Shown here piece after piece: positions 7,629 to 7,918 of a DNA stretch of 7,918 nucleotides (positions within the stretch are counted from its first letter, which is position 1; every line of letters starts with the position of its first letter). Under the pieces are notes generated by a model, which saw only the letters and a program-made list of their open reading frames with translations, was not told the DNA's origin and made no database searches. The DNA is from Ruminococcus flavefaciens (GTDB taxonomy: Bacteria; Bacillota; Clostridia; Oscillospirales; Ruminococcaceae): contig DEDQ01000057.1 of assembly GCA_002350065.1 (NCBI GenBank), positions 12,735-20,652 on the forward strand. Direction: 5' to 3'. A program made the translations under genes and the position numbers.

Positions 7629-7918
7629 TTACTGTTTCTTGTAGACCGATAGTACAAACAGCTCCAGACTGTCGTTGCGGCGGTCGTATATCACGCCGTC
7701 TATCACCGGGAACATATGGAAAAATCCAGCATTATTCGTTGCGACAACACAGTATTCTCCGCGTCCGAGCCGGAGCTCCTTCACTCTTGTATCGGCATAG
7801 TCGCGGTATTTGTATATGCCGTAGCTCTCCATATAAAGCCCGAAAACGCGGGCATCGTTATATGTCGGCGAGCCCATCTGCACCGCCAGCGAGGTAAGCT
7901 CCTTTTTGACCTCGGAGT
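7629..7918 (-). CDS. Unrecognised protein, C-terminal fragment (5' end beyond the window)
   Basis: An open frame runs on the minus strand from the right edge to a TAA at 7631-7629, giving about 96 C-terminal residues. It reads through the GTG at 7883 without a stop upstream, so the true start lies outside the window. The residues look like a normal soluble globular protein: balanced charge, with segments such as PTYNDARVFGLYMESYG, GRGEYCVVATNN and FPVIDGVIYDRRND, ending in SVYKKQ. Codon use resembles the neighbouring genes, whereas the overlapping plus-strand frame is Arg/Ser/Cys-rich and implausible. No signal or membrane segment is visible in this part. The family was not recognised. It is convergent with the operon and shares its terminator, so it is probably functionally separate. 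Confidence 0.8.
   Translation of the reverse strand, partial: SEVKKELTSLAVQMGSPTYNDARVFGLYMESYGIYKYRDYADTRVKELRLGRGEYCVVATNNAGFFHMFPVIDGVIYDRRNDSLELFVLSVYKKQ

Noticed and set aside
7601..7897. 98-aa plus-strand frame downstream of the operon
   Set aside because: Starts inside the terminator hairpin, is Arg/Ser/Cys-rich, and opposes a minus-strand frame with normal protein composition.

Overview
The window suggests a low- to mid-GC Gram-positive bacterium of the Clostridia, most likely a Ruminococcus or a relative in the Oscillospiraceae. The grounds are strong GGAGG ribosome binding sites with non-ATG starts, an SPKTGD-type sortase signal on a very large surface protein, an AT-rich sigma-A promoter in front of C/G-ending coding sequence, and a protein family content typical of gut and rumen Firmicutes. 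This assignment is inference; no rRNA or other marker gene is present.

Layout. Positions 1-143 hold a near-consensus sigma-A promoter (TTGACA, 17-bp spacer, TAAAAT, extended -10 TG) and an AT-rich leader of about 75 nt. Positions 144-4628 encode a ~1494-aa exported protein starting at TTG. It has a signal peptide, an alpha-toroid of the prenyltransferase/squalene-cyclase repeat type, several beta-sandwich domains, a DUF5057-like domain apparently inserted into a fibronectin-III-like fold, more beta-sandwich/CARDB-like domains, a Thr-rich stalk and a sortase-type anchor. Positions 4621-7584, overlapping by 8 nt, encode a ~987-aa exported protein. It carries a transglutaminase-like domain whose catalytic Cys and His positions appear to be Asp and Arg. 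The rest resembles the N-terminal part of the bacterial transglutaminase/RHS-repeat proteins, but without RHS repeats. A perfect 15-bp hairpin with A and T tracts (7593-7627) separates this operon from a convergent gene on the minus strand (7629 to the right edge), which is cut by the window and not recognised.

The two large genes form one promoter-to-terminator transcription unit. The first product should be covalently fixed to the cell wall; the second is exported without a wall-anchor motif. Translational coupling suggests matched expression, so a surface-anchored scaffold with a secreted partner is the simplest reading. The substrate and biological role cannot be read from the sequence. 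This two-gene unit is the best candidate here for an undescribed system.
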